Origin: Pseudogemmobacter faecipullorum | GTDB taxonomy: Bacteria > Pseudomonadota > Alphaproteobacteria > Rhodobacterales > Rhodobacteraceae | Length of the DNA: 64,000 bases | Reading direction: 5' to 3' | Assembly: GCF_020539525.1 (NCBI RefSeq) | Contig: NZ_JACDXX010000016.1 | Coordinates: 31,079 to 95,078, forward strand | Part shown: piece after piece, positions 8,495-16,448 of the stretch | Layout: the number at the start of each line of letters is the position of its first letter | Numbering within the stretch: position 1 is the first letter of the stretch | Translations under genes and position numbers: made by a program | The notes under the pieces: generated by a model | The model's database searches: none | What the model was told of the DNA's origin: nothing | The model's input: only the letters and a program-made list of their open reading frames with translations

Positions 8495-9670
8495 ATGCTC
8501 GAGGCTCTGAACCCCCAGCCGCAGGATAAAATCCTGCAACTCATCGCGATGTTCCGTGAGGACAAGCGCGACGGCAAGATCGATCTTGGTGTCGGCGTCT
8601 ATAAAGACGCGACTGGCCTCACTCCGGTGATGCGCGCCGTGAAGGCGGCCGAGAAGAAGATCTGGGAGGCAGAGACCACCAAGACCTATACTGCTCTGGC
8701 GGGCGAGCCCGGCTATAATGCGGCGCTGTCTGGCCTGATCCTCGGCGAGGGCTATGGCGATCGTCTGGCCTCGGCCTCGACCCCGGGCGGGACCGGCGCG
8801 CTGCGCCAGGGCTTTGAACTGGCCCGTCTGGCCAATCCGGATCTCAAAGTCTGGCTCTCGGCCCCGACCTGGCCGAACCATCCGTCGATCCTGAAGTTCC
8901 TGAAGATCGAAATGGCGGAATATCGCTATTTCGACGTTGCGACCTCGGGTGTTGATTTCGACGCGATGCTCGCTGATCTCGATGGGGTGAAAGAGGGCGA
9001 TCTCGTGCTGCTGCACGGCTGCTGCCACAACCCGACCGGCGCCAATCTGACCATGGCGCAATGGGATCAGGTGATCGCGCTTCTCCAGGCCAAAAAGGCC
9101 GTGCCGATGGTCGACCTGGCCTATCAGGGCTTTGGCGACGGGCTTGACGCCGATGCCGAGGCGACCCGCAAAGTGGCGGCAGCTTTCCCGGAAGTCATCA
9201 TCGCGGCGTCCTGCTCGAAAAACTTCGGCATCTACCGCGAGCGTGCAGGCCTCGTCATCGCGCTTAGTTCGGCGGATCGTAAGGCCGTGGTCCAGGCCAA
9301 TCTCAACTTCCTCAACCGCCAGACCTATTCCTTCCCGCCCGATCACGGCGCGCGGATCGTGACCACGATCCTTGAGGATGCGGCTCTGACCGCTGACTGG
9401 AAGGCCGAGCTGGAAGAGACCCGCCTGAATATGCTGAACCTGCGGGTGCAGCTGGCGGAAGAGCTGCGCAAGGCCAGCAATTCGGATCGCTTTGATTTCG
9501 TGGCGCATCACCGCGGCATGTTCTCGCGTCTGGGCCTGAGCGAGGCCCAGGTGAACCGTCTGCGTGAAGAACATGCGGTCTATATGGTCGGCGATTCGCG
9601 GATCAATATCGCCGGTCTGAACAAAGACACCGTGCCGGTTCTGGCAAAGGCTATTGCTTCGGTGCTCTGA
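8495..9670 (+). CDS. Aromatic amino acid / aspartate aminotransferase (class I, TyrB/AspC type)
   Basis: A 391-residue PLP enzyme of fold type I. Signatures are 'KIDLGVGVYKDATGLTPVM' near the start, 'CCHNPTGANLT' (residues about 176-186), 'MVDLAYQGFGDG' and the PLP lysine K242 in 'SCSKNFGIYRERAG'. The KNFG-YRER pattern is typical of the subgroup Ia aspartate and aromatic transaminases. It transfers amino groups between Asp, Phe or Tyr and 2-oxoglutarate. The RBS GAGAAGAGGA lies just upstream. The substrate preference cannot be settled here. Confidence 0.92.
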   Translation: MLEALNPQPQDKILQLIAMFREDKRDGKIDLGVGVYKDATGLTPVMRAVKAAEKKIWEAETTKTYTALAGEPGYNAALSGLILGEGYGDRLASASTPGGTGALRQGFELARLANPDLKVWLSAPTWPNHPSILKFLKIEMAEYRYFDVATSGVDFDAMLADLDGVKEGDLVLLHGCCHNPTGANLTMAQWDQVIALLQAKKAVPMVDLAYQGFGDGLDADAEATRKVAAAFPEVIIAASCSKNFGIYRERAGLVIALSSADRKAVVQANLNFLNRQTYSFPPDHGARIVTTILEDAALTADWKAELEETRLNMLNLRVQLAEELRKASNSDRFDFVAHHRGMFSRLGLSEAQVNRLREEHAVYMVGDSRINIAGLNKDTVPVLAKAIASVL

Positions 9671-9690
9671 AGCGGGCCCGCACAAATAAT

Positions 9691-9726
9691 AAACCCCGCC
9701 CGGCAGGATCCTGGCGGGGTTTTTTC
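9691..9726 (+). terminator. Intrinsic terminator
   Basis: AAACCCCGCC and GGCGGGGTTT with a 12-base loop, followed by a T-run to 9726. It lies 21 bases after the aminotransferase stop and, read on the other strand, could also serve the convergent GNAT gene. Confidence 0.9.
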
Positions 9727-9785
9727 ATGACGGATGGCCGGGCTTTCCGGACCAGGGCCCGCGCCCCTGGAAAGCCGCAGCAGCC

Positions 9786-10226
9786 TCAGCGCTGATATTT
9801 GATGAAAGGCGTTACTCTGGCGATGCGGTCATAGAGCTGGCGCGCCGTGGCGTTGAATTCCTGGGTCAGCCAGTACACAGCCGGGGTGCCATTGGCATCG
9901 GCCCGTGCATAGACCGCCTCAATCAAAGCCCGTCCGGCCCCGGTGCCGCGCGCCTCGGGGCTGACGAACAGATCCTGAAGATAGCAGACCTCTTCCACGC
10001 GCCAGTTATGCGGGTGGAAAATACCGTGCACCAGGCCAATCGCCCGGCCCTCAGCCTCGGCGATCAGGCCAAACTGGGCCTTCACTTCCGGGTCGGTCAG
10101 CCTTTTGAAGGTGGTTTCATAGACCTGCTCGGGGACGCTGGATTCATAAAATTCCAGATACTGCGTCCAGAGCTGCCGCCACACGGGCTCATCGGCCGGG
10201 CAAAGGGGGCGAATGGTCACTGACAT
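9786..10226 (-). CDS. GNAT-family N-acetyltransferase
   Basis: A 146-residue single-domain acetyltransferase. Motif A, which binds the acetyl-CoA pyrophosphate, is seen as 'VSPEARGTGAGRALIEAVYARA' (residues about 90-112), preceded by the strand 'YLQDLFV' and followed by 'TPAVYWLTQEFNATARQLYDRI'. This pattern is close to the diamine/spermidine-acetyltransferase-like GNATs, but the acceptor is unknown. An ATG at 10226 with AGGA six bases upstream is preferred to the TTG at 10232. Confidence 0.85.
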   Translation of the reverse strand: MSVTIRPLCPADEPVWRQLWTQYLEFYESSVPEQVYETTFKRLTDPEVKAQFGLIAEAEGRAIGLVHGIFHPHNWRVEEVCYLQDLFVSPEARGTGAGRALIEAVYARADANGTPAVYWLTQEFNATARQLYDRIARVTPFIKYQR

Positions 10227-10351
10227 CGGCAATCCTGTTATGTGAAATAGCCTGCGTGCCTCAGCAGGGGGCGCGGTGCCAGCGGCATGGGGCGGCGCGA
10301 AATATAGTCATTGGGCGCAAAGCCTGTAAAGCCAGGCCGGTCTCTGGCTCT

Positions 10352-10376
10352 GCCCTGCCCGGAGACCGGGCAGGGC
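10352..10376 (-). terminator. Perfect GC hairpin downstream of the penicillin-binding protein gene
   Basis: GCCCTGCCCGG and CCGGGCAGGGC form an 11-bp stem with a three-base loop, 45 bases past the PBP stop. There is no T-run, so it is a putative terminator or 3' stabiliser. Confidence 0.55.
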
Positions 10377-10421
10377 ATCAGAATTGCGGGCGCCCCGGAT
10401 GCAGAAGCGGGGCGCGCCCCG

Positions 10422-12734
10422 TCAGTTCATGCCGAGCGCTTCGCGGATCGCGCGGTCAATCTCTTCCTGACGCCGGGCATCCGGCATGCCTTCCTGGTTC
10501 GAGCCGCCCTGATAGACCGGGGCGTTCGAGCCATCGAAATAGGGCACTTCCTCGGGCATGATCGGCCGGTCCACGCCGCCGATATCGGGCGAGGGACCAA
10601 GCGCCGGATTGCCACCCTGAACCGTGTTCTGCGGCACGGCTTTCGGCAGGGGCATCGGTGGCACCCCTTTGTTGATCCGCAGCATCACCTCTTTCCAGAT
10701 TTCGGCCGGCAGACCGCCGCCGGTGACGCCGGTCAGCGGCCGGTTATCGTCATAGCCGAGCCAGACCCCCACCACATAATCAGCGGTAAAGCCGACGAAC
10801 CAGGCGTCGCGTGACGAGTTGGTGGTGCCGGTCTTGCCTGCGGATTCGCGGTCGGGCAGGCGTGCCCTACCGCCGGTGCCCGAGGTCATGACCTCGCTCA
10901 TCATATAGATCAGCGCATGGGCCGCCTCTTCCGAGATCACCCGCTCGCCGATGCCGCCGCCCTGGCCGAACAGTTCTTCATCCTCGCCCTGCAGCCGCAG
11001 GCGGCGCAGCCCGTAGGGGGTCACCGAAGATCCGCCGTTCAGAATGCCGGCATAGGCGCCGGTCATTTCGATCAGCGTTGATTCACTGGCCCCAAGCGCA
11101 AGGGCCGGACCATCGGCCATTTTTGAGGCCACGCCGAATTCGGTCGCAACCTTGCGCACCAGATCGCGGCCCACCAGCTCTGAGATCTTCACCGCCGGAA
11201 TATTGCGGCTTTCGGCCAGGGCCTGGGTCAGGGTGATCATGCCCTTGAATTTGCCGTCGTAATTCTTCGGGCTATAGGGGCCGGATCCGGGAACGTTGAT
11301 CGTATAGGGCGCGTCATCGACGTAATCCATCGGGCTGTAGCCCAGATCCATCGCCACCGCATAGACGAAGGGCTTAAAGGCCGAGCCGGTCTGGCGCAAA
11401 GCCATAGTGGCGCGGTTAAAGTCACCGGCGCGCGGGATCGCCCGGCCGCCGACCATGGCGCGCACCGCCCCGTCTGAGCTCATCACCACAATCGCCGCCT
11501 GGGCGGTCGAACCCTCTTTGACCTTGGTGTCGAAGACCGATTTCAGAGCCGCTTCGGACTGGCTCTGCAGCCCCTGATCCAGCGTGGTTTCGATGATCAC
11601 ATCCTCAGTGGTGTCGCGCGCCAGGTAATCGGGCGTGGTCTCCATCAGCCAGTCGGCGAAATAGCCACCGTTCTTCTGCCGCGCCGCTTCGGAAAGCTGG
11701 GCGGGGTTGGCCCGGGCCTCATCGGCTTCGGCTTTGGTCAGATAGCCCTGCTCTTCCATCAGACCGATCACCACATTGGCGCGGGTCTGCGAGCGCCCGA
11801 GGTTGGCGGTCGGGGCCAGGGCCGAGGGGGCCTGGAGCAGACCGGCCAGCATTGCCGCTTCGGCCGGGGTCACATTGGCGGCCGATTTGCCGAAATAGCG
11901 CTGCGCTGCGGCCTCAAAGCCACGCGCCCCCGCCCCGAGATAGGCGCGGTTCATATAGATGGTCAGAATATCCGCCTTGGAATATTTCAGCTCCATCGCG
12001 ATCGAATAGGGCACTTCCTTCAGCTTGCGCCTGATGCCGCCCCCGCGGCAGTCGCGCTCATATTCCGCCTCGGATTTCCACTGCGCCGGATCGTAATTCA
12101 CCCCAAGGCACAAGAGTTTTGCCACCTGCTGGGTGATGGTCGAGCCGCCATTGCCCTGAAACGCACTGCGCCCTTCCGAGAGGTTGATCCGGATGGCGCT
12201 GGCAATGCCGCGCGGGCTGACGCCGAGATGGTAGTAGAAGCGCTTGTCTTCGGTGGCGACAATGGCGTGATGCAGATGCGGCGACACGGTCGTGGTGTCG
12301 ATCTGACCGCCGAAAGTCTCGCCCCGCCAGGCAAAGACCTTACCGTCGCGGTCGAGCATGGTGACCGAGCCTCGGGCCCGGCCGTCCAGCAAAGTGTCGA
12401 GTGGCGGCAGCTGGCTGTAGAAATAAAACACCACCCCGCCCAGAACGAGGGCGGAAACCGCGGTCACACGCCAGAGCACCGCCCAGATGATGCGCCAGAA
12501 GAACAGGAATGTTCCCATGATAAAGCCATGGCGGCGCGCCGGGCGCCGGGCTTTCGCGGCTGCCGGTTTAGGGGCCGGGCGGCGCGAGGGTGGTGGCTTT
12601 GGCGGCTGGCGTCCGCCGCCCGATGTGCCGCCACCCCCGGAGGCGCCCCCGGAGCCGCCGCCGGAGGAAGGAGCCCGCGAAGGATAACGCTTGTCTGCTA
12701 CCAGGGGGCCTCTGCCCCCGCCACTCGTTGCCAT
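10422..12734 (-). CDS. Penicillin-binding protein 1A family, bifunctional transglycosylase/transpeptidase
   Basis: A 770-residue class A PBP that polymerises and cross-links peptidoglycan. Order: a cytoplasmic Gly/Pro/Arg-rich tail (1-70), one membrane helix (about 78-105), the GT51 domain with Glu162 in 'EDKRFYYHLG' and 'GNGGSTITQQ' (193-203), then the transpeptidase with Ser451 in SAFK, SRN (509-511) and KTGT (634-637). All catalytic motifs are intact. The ATG is at 12734. The low-complexity tail before the helix is longer than in E. coli PBP1a. The C-terminal 100 residues are Pro-rich and acidic. Confidence 0.95.
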   Translation of the reverse strand: MATSGGGRGPLVADKRYPSRAPSSGGGSGGASGGGGTSGGGRQPPKPPPSRRPAPKPAAAKARRPARRHGFIMGTFLFFWRIIWAVLWRVTAVSALVLGGVVFYFYSQLPPLDTLLDGRARGSVTMLDRDGKVFAWRGETFGGQIDTTTVSPHLHHAIVATEDKRFYYHLGVSPRGIASAIRINLSEGRSAFQGNGGSTITQQVAKLLCLGVNYDPAQWKSEAEYERDCRGGGIRRKLKEVPYSIAMELKYSKADILTIYMNRAYLGAGARGFEAAAQRYFGKSAANVTPAEAAMLAGLLQAPSALAPTANLGRSQTRANVVIGLMEEQGYLTKAEADEARANPAQLSEAARQKNGGYFADWLMETTPDYLARDTTEDVIIETTLDQGLQSQSEAALKSVFDTKVKEGSTAQAAIVVMSSDGAVRAMVGGRAIPRAGDFNRATMALRQTGSAFKPFVYAVAMDLGYSPMDYVDDAPYTINVPGSGPYSPKNYDGKFKGMITLTQALAESRNIPAVKISELVGRDLVRKVATEFGVASKMADGPALALGASESTLIEMTGAYAGILNGGSSVTPYGLRRLRLQGEDEELFGQGGGIGERVISEEAAHALIYMMSEVMTSGTGGRARLPDRESAGKTGTTNSSRDAWFVGFTADYVVGVWLGYDDNRPLTGVTGGGLPAEIWKEVMLRINKGVPPMPLPKAVPQNTVQGGNPALGPSPDIGGVDRPIMPEEVPYFDGSNAPVYQGGSNQEGMPDARRQEEIDRAIREALGMN

Positions 12735-13024
12735 ATGTCTGTATGCCCGTGCCTTTACCTGGCGGCTCCGACCTCTGACAGGTCTTTGCGCGATTGCGGC
12801 GAGACTAACCTGCTTTTGTCGGGTTGCGAAGGGCAGGGCGCAGCGATTCGAATCTCCGGGCCGCCTGAAAAACGGGCAAAGCCACCGATCACCGCATTTT
12901 TTTTGGACAGGTCAGCGGTTTGGCGACAGTCAGAGCCGCCGCTTTCTTGTGCTGCAGCAGCGAAATCCCGCCTGATTTCCACAAGGCCAGTCCCGGGCCG
13001 ACCTGAAAGACAGAGGGGAAAGAG
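12735..13024. other. Divergent intergenic region between the PBP gene and glnK
   Basis: 290 bases without a credible gene. It must hold the promoters of the PBP gene (minus) and of glnK-amt (plus). I looked for a sigma-54 GG-N10-GC element and an NtrC dyad (TGCACY-N5-RGTGCA type) and found no convincing match. The glnK ribosome-binding site GAGGGGAAAGAG is at its right end. An eight-T run lies at about 12898. Confidence 0.5.
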
Positions 13025-13363
13025 GTGAAACTGATCATTGCGGCACTGAAACCATTCAAGCTCGACGAGGTGCGCGAGGCGCTGACCCTGATCGGCGTCC
13101 GCGGAATGATGGTGACAGAGATTAAGGGCTTTGGCCTGCAGTCGGGCCATACCGAAATTTACCGTGGTGCCGAATATGCGGTGAATTTCGTTCCGAAGCT
13201 GCGCCTTGAGATCGTCGTGCCCGACGCTCTGGCCGAGCAGGTGGTCGACACGATCGCCCGCACCGCCCGGACCGATAAGATCGGTGACGGCAAGATTTTC
13301 GTCCTCGACGTCGCGCAGGCGCTGCGGGTTCGCACCGGCGAAACCGGCGATGATGCGATCTGA
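13025..13363 (+). CDS. glnK: P-II family nitrogen regulatory protein (GlnK)
   Basis: A 112-residue PII signal protein. It carries the uridylylation site Tyr51 in the T-loop ('GHTEIYRGAEYAVNF'), the B-loop region 'TARTDKIGDGKIFV' that binds ATP/ADP, and 'MKLIIAALKPFKLDEV' at the start. PII proteins sense 2-oxoglutarate and ATP/ADP, and GlnK plugs the Amt channel when nitrogen is plentiful. The start is a GTG at 13025 behind a purine-rich site. It lies 31 bases before amt, the conserved glnK-amt order, so it is named glnK and not glnB. Confidence 0.96.
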   Translation: MKLIIAALKPFKLDEVREALTLIGVRGMMVTEIKGFGLQSGHTEIYRGAEYAVNFVPKLRLEIVVPDALAEQVVDTIARTARTDKIGDGKIFVLDVAQALRVRTGETGDDAI

Positions 13364-13394
13364 GCAAAGACCCAGTGAAGGGGAAAAGAAAATT

Positions 13395-14747
13395 ATGAGC
13401 AATTTCTCAAAACTTTCCGGTCTGACGGCGCTTGCCGCACCGCTTCTGGCCAGCCTGCCCGCCTGGGCCCAGGAGGCTGCGGAAACGGTTGCAGAAACCG
13501 CCGCCGGGGTCGTGGAGGAGGTTCCGGCCCCCGATAGCGGCGATACCGCATGGATGCTGATCTCGACCGCGCTGGTGCTGTTCATGATCATTCCGGGTGT
13601 GGCGCTGTTCTATGGCGGTCTGGTGCGCAGCAAAAACATGCTGTCGGTGCTGATGCAGACCACCACGATCACCGCCATGTGCCTGGTGATCTATGTGCTT
13701 TACGGCTATTCCTTTGCCTTCGGCGGCGGCGAGGGCCCCTATTTCGGCGGGTTTGACAAGCTCTTGCTTGCCGGTATCGGCCCGGACACGCTTTCGGGCA
13801 GCATTCCGGAATATGTCTTCATCAGCTTCCAGGCCACTTTCGCCGCCATCACCTCGGCGCTGATCATCGGCGGCTTTGCCGAGCGGATCAAATTCAGGGC
13901 GGTGCTGCTGTTCATCTTCCTCTGGGTGACCATCGTTTATTTCCCGGTTGCGCATATGGCCTGGGATGCGAATGGCCTGTTCTTCGGCTGGGAGGTCTTT
14001 GACTTTGCCGGTGGTACGGTTGTGCATATCAATGCCGGTGTGGCGGCTCTGGTCGGGGCGATCTGCGTCGGCAGGCGCGTCGGCTATGGCAAGGATAATA
14101 TGGCGCCGCATTCGCTGACCCTGACCCTGGTCGGCGCGGGCATCCTGTTTGTCGGCTGGTTCGGCTTTAATGCCGGTTCGGCGCTGGGCGCGAATGGCAC
14201 TGCCGGTCTTGCGATGATCAATACCTTCACCGCCACGGCCGGTGGTATCCTCGGCTGGGTGGCGGTGGAAGCGATCACCCGTGGCAAAGCCTCGATGCTG
14301 GGCGGGGCCTCGGGCATGATCGCAGGTCTGGTTGCCGTTACCCCGGCGGCCGGGGCGGTTGGCCCGGTGGGGGCGATCTTCCTTGGCGCGATTGCTTCGG
14401 CTGGCTGCTATTATTTCGTGGCGGTGGTGAAGAACCGGTTCGGTTATGATGACAGCCTCGATGTCTTCGGTATCCATGGCATCGGCGGCATCATTGGCGC
14501 GGTCGGCGCAGGCATCTTCGCGGCGCCGGCGCTGGGCGGCCAGGGCTTCCCCGGCGAACGCGGCATGGGCGAGCAGGTCTTCTACCAGATCGCGGCCGTT
14601 GGCATCACCATTCTCTACTGCGCCATCGTCTCGTTCATCCTGTTCAAAGTGGTTGGCGCTCTGACCGGCGGGTTGCGCGTCAGCGAAGAGGCCGAGCGCG
14701 AAGGGCTTGACCTCACCTCGCATGGCGAGCGCGCCTATCATAACTGA
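13395..14747 (+). CDS. amt: Ammonium transporter
   Basis: A 450-residue ammonia channel. Residues 1-25 form a cleavable signal peptide ending in 'LPAWAQ', followed by an Ala/Glu-rich linker and 11 membrane helices. Family motifs: 'GVALFYGGLVRSKNMLSVLMQ' region after helix 1, 'FDFAGGTVVHINAGVAALVGA' with the first pore histidine and 'DVFGIHGIGGIIGA' with the second. The ATG at 13395 follows AAGGGGAAAAG; the longer frame upstream overlaps glnK. Gene order implies control by nitrogen status through GlnK. Confidence 0.97.
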   Translation: MSNFSKLSGLTALAAPLLASLPAWAQEAAETVAETAAGVVEEVPAPDSGDTAWMLISTALVLFMIIPGVALFYGGLVRSKNMLSVLMQTTTITAMCLVIYVLYGYSFAFGGGEGPYFGGFDKLLLAGIGPDTLSGSIPEYVFISFQATFAAITSALIIGGFAERIKFRAVLLFIFLWVTIVYFPVAHMAWDANGLFFGWEVFDFAGGTVVHINAGVAALVGAICVGRRVGYGKDNMAPHSLTLTLVGAGILFVGWFGFNAGSALGANGTAGLAMINTFTATAGGILGWVAVEAITRGKASMLGGASGMIAGLVAVTPAAGAVGPVGAIFLGAIASAGCYYFVAVVKNRFGYDDSLDVFGIHGIGGIIGAVGAGIFAAPALGGQGFPGERGMGEQVFYQIAAVGITILYCAIVSFILFKVVGALTGGLRVSEEAEREGLDLTSHGERAYHN

Positions 14748-14788
14748 GCTGTGTCAGGCCCTTTCGGGGGCCTGACCTGGCCGAAAGC

Positions 14789-14820
14789 AAAAGGCCCGCC
14801 GGGAAACCTGCGGGCCTTTT
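14789..14820 (+). terminator. Intrinsic terminator after amt
   Basis: AAAAGGCCCGC and GCGGGCCTTTT form an 11-bp stem with a ten-base loop. It can act in both directions, for glnK-amt and for the convergent mlaA-mlaC pair. Confidence 0.88.
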
Positions 14821-14853
14821 CACCATCCTGCTTTGCCACAAGGGCCGAAGCGG

Positions 14854-15465
14854 TCAGCTGTTCTGCAGATCCTGGATCAGCGCATCGATATTGCCTTTGC
14901 GCCTGTCGAGCATCGCGCCGATCTCGCTGCGCTCAGAGGCGAGCATATTCACCCCCTCGATGATGATATTGAAGAACAGGTCACGGCCGCTGCGGCTCGA
15001 GACATGCCAGCGCAGATCGAAAGGCGCCTCGCCCTTCAGATGCGCGACCGAGATCACCTCGAAATAGCTCTTGATCGGGCGGGCGCCGGTCACTTCGATC
15101 CGGCCGCCGATAAATTCGCGGAAGCGGCGGCCATATTTGCGGCTGATATAGCCCTGGAAAGCCTGGGTATAGGCGGCGAGCTGGGCCTTGCTGGCCTGGC
15201 GGGCCGCGGTGCCCAGCGTCGACTGGGCAATCTGCGGCACATCGGCATAGCGGACAAACAGCTTCTCAAAGCTGCCATACATCTGCTTTTCCGACTGGCC
15301 CGAGCTGATGATCTTGTTGATATCGGCCACCGCACTGTCAATCAGTGCCCGCGCCTGGCCATCGGTAAGGGCGAAAGCGGGGGCCGCGCCGAAAGCGGCG
15401 GCGGCGACAAGGCCTGTTCCGAGGAAACGGCGGCGCGAAAGGCCGGGAACGAGTGTTACAGACAT
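14854..15465 (-). CDS. mlaC: MlaC-family phospholipid-binding ABC transporter substrate protein, Tat signal
   Basis: A 203-residue periplasmic lipid carrier of the Tgt2/MlaC family. A twin-arginine signal 'SRRRFLGTGLVAAAAFGAAPAFA' lies at residues about 10-32. The mature part has 'ADINKIISSGQSEKQMYGSFEKLF' and 'FREFIGGRIEVTGARP', and a typical C-terminal 'IIIEGVNMLASERSEIGAML'. In the Mla system MlaC shuttles phospholipid between outer-membrane MlaA and inner-membrane MlaFEDB. The ATG at 15465 is one base past the mlaA stop; the longer frame overlaps mlaA and has no signal at its start. Confidence 0.9.
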   Translation of the reverse strand: MSVTLVPGLSRRRFLGTGLVAAAAFGAAPAFALTDGQARALIDSAVADINKIISSGQSEKQMYGSFEKLFVRYADVPQIAQSTLGTAARQASKAQLAAYTQAFQGYISRKYGRRFREFIGGRIEVTGARPIKSYFEVISVAHLKGEAPFDLRWHVSSRSGRDLFFNIIIEGVNMLASERSEIGAMLDRRKGNIDALIQDLQNS

Positions 15466-15466
15466 G

Positions 15467-16249
15467 TCAGTCCTCGTAGGGATCGATAAAACCGGAATCC
15501 TGATAGGGATCGATGAAATCCCCATCCGCAGCTGCATCCCCTGTGCCCCCTTTCGCTTTCGCGATCTGGTGACGCCGGTTCTGCTGATAGAGCAGGCGCA
15601 GCTGGCTATAGCTGTCAGCGCTCTCATATAGGAGCGAATCCACGGTATCGGAATAGCGGTAGCGGCTGTTCAGGCGGGAAGCCGCCTCAAGCCCCAGCAC
15701 CGCAGTGGCATCATCGCCCTCAAACACATTGTTTAGCGGGTTCATCGCCATATCTGCGGCAATGCCAATGGTGTCGCGCAGATTAGAGGGGCCAAACACC
15801 GGCAGTTCGATATAGGGGCCTTCGCCGACACCCCAGACCGCGAGCGTCTCGCCGAAATCAGCATCGGTCTTGGGCAGCTGCAGCACGCTGGCCACATCGA
15901 ACAATCCGCCGATCCCGGCAGTGGCATTCACCGCAAAGCGCAGCGTGTTATTGGTGGCATCCTCAATCCGGGCCTGCAGGATCTGGTTCAGCACCACGCC
16001 AGGCAGATCGAGCGTATCGGCGACATTGGACACGCCCTGCCGCAAAGGCTCGGGCAGAACGGTGCCATAAACCTTGGAGGCCGGGCGCACGAGCACGGTA
16101 TCCAGGCCTTTGTTCACGCCATGCATGGCACGGTTCACCGGCTCGATCGGATCCTGGATGCCATCCGCCGAAGGGGCACGGGCACAGGCTGCGGGCAGGA
16201 CCAGCAGCAGGCTGACGGCCAGGGGGCTGAACAGAATACGGAACTGCAA
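15467..16249 (-). CDS. mlaA: MlaA-family (VacJ) outer-membrane lipoprotein
   Basis: A 260-residue lipoprotein. A signal peptide ends in the lipobox 'LPAAC' (Cys22), then 'DPIEPVNRAMHGVNKGLD' and 'LDLPGVVLNQILQ' match the VacJ/MlaA family. MlaA removes phospholipid from the outer leaflet of the outer membrane and passes it to MlaC, which is encoded immediately downstream. The C-terminus carries a near-duplicate FIDPYQD/FIDPYED. The inner-membrane MlaFEDB genes are not in the window. Confidence 0.93.
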   Translation of the reverse strand: MQFRILFSPLAVSLLLVLPAACARAPSADGIQDPIEPVNRAMHGVNKGLDTVLVRPASKVYGTVLPEPLRQGVSNVADTLDLPGVVLNQILQARIEDATNNTLRFAVNATAGIGGLFDVASVLQLPKTDADFGETLAVWGVGEGPYIELPVFGPSNLRDTIGIAADMAMNPLNNVFEGDDATAVLGLEAASRLNSRYRYSDTVDSLLYESADSYSQLRLLYQQNRRHQIAKAKGGTGDAAADGDFIDPYQDSGFIDPYED

Positions 16250-16448
16250 AGAAAGGCCTCAGCTGGGTCAGAGAAAAAGGGAGGATACCGGCACTGGCGC
16301 CACAAAGCGATGCGACCAATGCCTGAAGGCATTAAGGGCTGGCAAAGCGCAAGACAACACGCATTCTCTGTGGCATGGTCATATTGGCAGCCTTTGGCCA
16401 GCAGAATCTATCCTTTCGGCATTGCAAACACAATTTCGGAGCAGGATT
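16250..16448. other. Divergent intergenic region between mlaA and the type I secretion genes
   Basis: 199 bases without a gene. It contains a small perfect dyad AATGCC-TGAA-GGCATT (16318-16333) and an AT-richer stretch near 16425-16435. It should hold promoters in both directions, but I cannot assign -35/-10 elements with confidence. Confidence 0.4.

Noticed and set aside
7145..9685. An 846-residue open frame on the minus strand
   Set aside because: It is antisense to sseA, the aminotransferase and the small membrane protein gene, which have clear motifs, ribosome-binding sites and terminators. GC-rich DNA with strong third-base bias leaves long stop-free antisense frames.
12841..12865. A segment resembling a tRNA T-loop, with TTCGAAT and nearby GGCCGCC
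   Set aside because: The bases flanking TTCGAAT do not form a five-base T-stem, and no D-arm, anticodon arm or acceptor pairing was found upstream.
12735..13024. A sigma-54/NtrC control region for glnK-amt
   Set aside because: I expected one from biology but found no GG-N10-GC element and no NtrC dyad in the 290-base spacer.
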